Origin: Triops longicaudatus
Taxonomy: Eukaryota > Arthropoda > Branchiopoda > Notostraca > Triopsidae
Direction of reading: 5' to 3'
Assembly (NCBI GenBank): GCA_022885665.1
Contig: JAGQDJ010000608.1
Coordinates: forward strand, 434,001-498,000
Length of the DNA stretch: 64,000 bases
This document shows positions 62,542 to 64,000 of this stretch, piece by piece; position 1 is the stretch's first letter, and each line of letters opens with the position of its first letter. The notes beneath the pieces are model-generated. The model was not told the origin of the DNA and did not search any database. It saw only the letters and a list, made by a program, of their open reading frames with translations. The position numbers and the translations under genes are program-made.

Positions 62542-62565
62542 AAATCAGATTGTTTAATCTGATTT
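62542..62565. repeat. 10-bp hairpin followed by T-run
   Basis: AAATCAGATT / AATCTGATTT with a 4-nt GTTT loop, followed by Ts. Confidence 0.75.
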
Positions 62566-63451
62566 TTTATGTGTGTTTTCTGATGGTTTTCTCGAAGGAG
62601 AAGAAAATGCGCAAAGTAATCCTGTAGTGTAATTTTTTTATTTTTGGGACGGAAATTTTGATGCCTTAGCTGTTCCTAAACCGCACAATGAGTTGCCCGG
62701 AACAGCAACTTCGGAAGTTTCGTAATCTTCGTGTTTGCCCAATCCGGGAACCGCAGAATGAACTATGGGGTAACATGGGTCGGTATCGGCCGTAAAAATT
62801 TCATCTAGAGACCGAAAGAAGATTAAGCTCTTACAGTTTTTTGTGAATGATATCTTAGCTATGCGGATTCTCCCGGGAAATTATTGTATTAGCTTTGACA
62901 AATGACGTATATGCTTAAGTTTGGTAAAAAAAAAGCAAAGAAAGAAAAAATGATCTACAGAGTTCGAGAATAGTGAAACAGGTTACCAAGTTTTATGGGT
63001 GTCTGGGAATCGTTTGAGTGCAAAACGGCAATTTAATTAGCGTTCTAGCGTACAATTCTCTCCGGGCTTTAATGCGATACTGTACGACCGTTCCACTGCA
63101 TTATACAAATTAAACTATCATTCGCCACTGTTTCCCTCACGCTTGGTCGGGTTACCAACGGAGATTAAATATCACTTGTATTTGTATTTTTGAGAATTTG
63201 AAACCAATGAACTCCTTTTTCATTGTTGTGCTTTAAAAGCTTCATCGATTGCAAAAACACTAATAAAGCAAATGAAATGAAAATAACAAGTAGAGCTGGC
63301 ATGGTTGCTTATTTTCGTGGTTATCATTGGGAATAGAACCGATAAGATTACTTAGCTAAGCTCGAATGTCATTCAGAGCAACATAGATTGCTGTGTTTTC
63401 TACGTATAGCGTACCCGATGAACTTTGTGGCCTACTTAAAAGAAAGTAGGT

Positions 63452-63486
63452 CTACTAGCAGTAAAAAAGCCTACTAGCAGTAAAAA
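63452..63486. repeat. Tandem duplicate of a 16-bp unit
   Basis: CTACTAGCAGTAAAAA occurs at 63452-63467 and again at 63471-63486 (period 19). Confidence 0.85.
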
Positions 63487-64000
63487 CAGTAAGTCTGCTC
63501 AGTAAATTATGGAGTGACATTAGTTAAGTCGTCAGCTCAGGAAGCTCCTTTTTTTGCCAATAAGTCACATTCATTTCGAATCCCGGGAATTCAAACACAC
63601 GAAAAAGACGGAAGGGAGGAAAGTGAGCCTCCTGCAAAATTCTCAGATTTATACGCAAGTGTCATTTGGCTTTGCTCCATGCCGGAAACAACAGGATCGA
63701 AAAGGGGTAGTGTAAAGACAACGCAGGAACTTTTTTTATTTTCAGGGGAGGGCTGAAGGCTAGTTACACAAAACCCTTTGGCAAGTGCTACCTTGATAAC
63801 AGATGTAATTGCATTCACTGAGAAAGAAAGCTAGGCCACAATACCGAATAAAAGGGACGTGGAGCTACTATCATTCACCTCTTCGGCCCATGCCATTGCC
63901 GTAAAGGACAGTGAATGGAGGTCGTATTCTGCCTTTTTGTATATTTTTTTTCGGGCGACTGAGTGGTGTAATCAGATTTGCGAACAATAAAAAAGAAGTA

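Larger units (their letters stand above)
53351..64000. other. Gene-poor region to the window end
   Basis: No supportable gene. Open frames such as 53567-53986 minus (139 codons), 55586-55900 plus and 62001-62270 plus lack domains and splice context. Low-complexity items are annotated separately. It may be intergenic or a long intron of a gene whose exons lie outside. Confidence 0.4.

Noticed and set aside
62542..62565. Hairpin plus T-run resembling a bacterial intrinsic terminator
   Set aside because: The window is animal nuclear DNA and no gene ends there, so it is recorded only as a repeat.
1..64000. Searched by eye for tRNA, rRNA, CRISPR arrays or operon-like gene clusters
   Set aside because: No tRNA-like T-arm/anticodon arrangement, rRNA core or regularly spaced repeat array was recognised. 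A tRNAscan-SE or Infernal run would be decisive.

Overview
The window looks like animal nuclear DNA, most likely from an arthropod. The genes are intron-split with GT-AG junctions, and many introns are only 51-90 nt. Bulk composition is AT-rich, with homopolymer tracts and one unresolved N in a poly-C run. The gene set is metazoan: tektin, FSTL5, FNIP, MAD2, FBXO21 and PIGL. A BTB gene of the longitudinals-lacking type, ending in a C2HC plus C2H2 finger exon, points to arthropods. Species-level identity cannot be read from the sequence.

Seven protein-coding genes could be rebuilt exon by exon with consistent splice phases. (1) 2816-5511, minus: lola-type BTB zinc-finger factor, 385 aa. (2) 5781-8835, plus: F-box protein FBXO21, 569 aa, divergent from gene 1 across 269 bp. 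(3) 9102-11157, minus: a tektin of 433 aa carrying the RPNVELCRD signature, convergent with FBXO21. (4) 11716-12975, minus: PIG-L GlcNAc-PI de-N-acetylase, 247 aa, with one probable GC-AG intron. (5) 15454-30374, minus: follistatin-related protein 5, 16 exons and 889 aa, with a signal-peptide exon isolated by a 4.8-kb intron. (6) 34996-47135, plus: folliculin-interacting protein, 9 exons and 1012 aa, first intron about 7 kb. (7) 47390-48320, minus: spindle-checkpoint MAD2, 199 aa, convergent with FNIP.

The left end (1 to about 2800) holds a broken jockey-type reverse transcriptase and a possible Ty3/gypsy integrase tail, plus low-complexity DNA. The right end (about 49-64 kb) has no gene I could reconstruct. 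It contains weak open frames, a GC-rich patch near 53.1 kb, microsatellites, an inverted repeat and a T12/A23 junction. Two further candidate genes have coding-like structure but no recognised family: 31794-32179 plus, and a first exon at 48688 plus that is divergent from MAD2.

The genes do not form a pathway. The neighbours are ordinary housekeeping, ciliary, secreted and signalling genes in divergent and convergent pairs. I found no CRISPR, operon, toxin or other dedicated novel system. The points most worth a second look are the in-frame cryptic intron in FBXO21, the GC-AG intron in PIGL, the Ser/Thr/Pro linker in FSTL5, the unidentified divergent genes beside FSTL5 and MAD2, and the inverted repeat at 52.1 kb.
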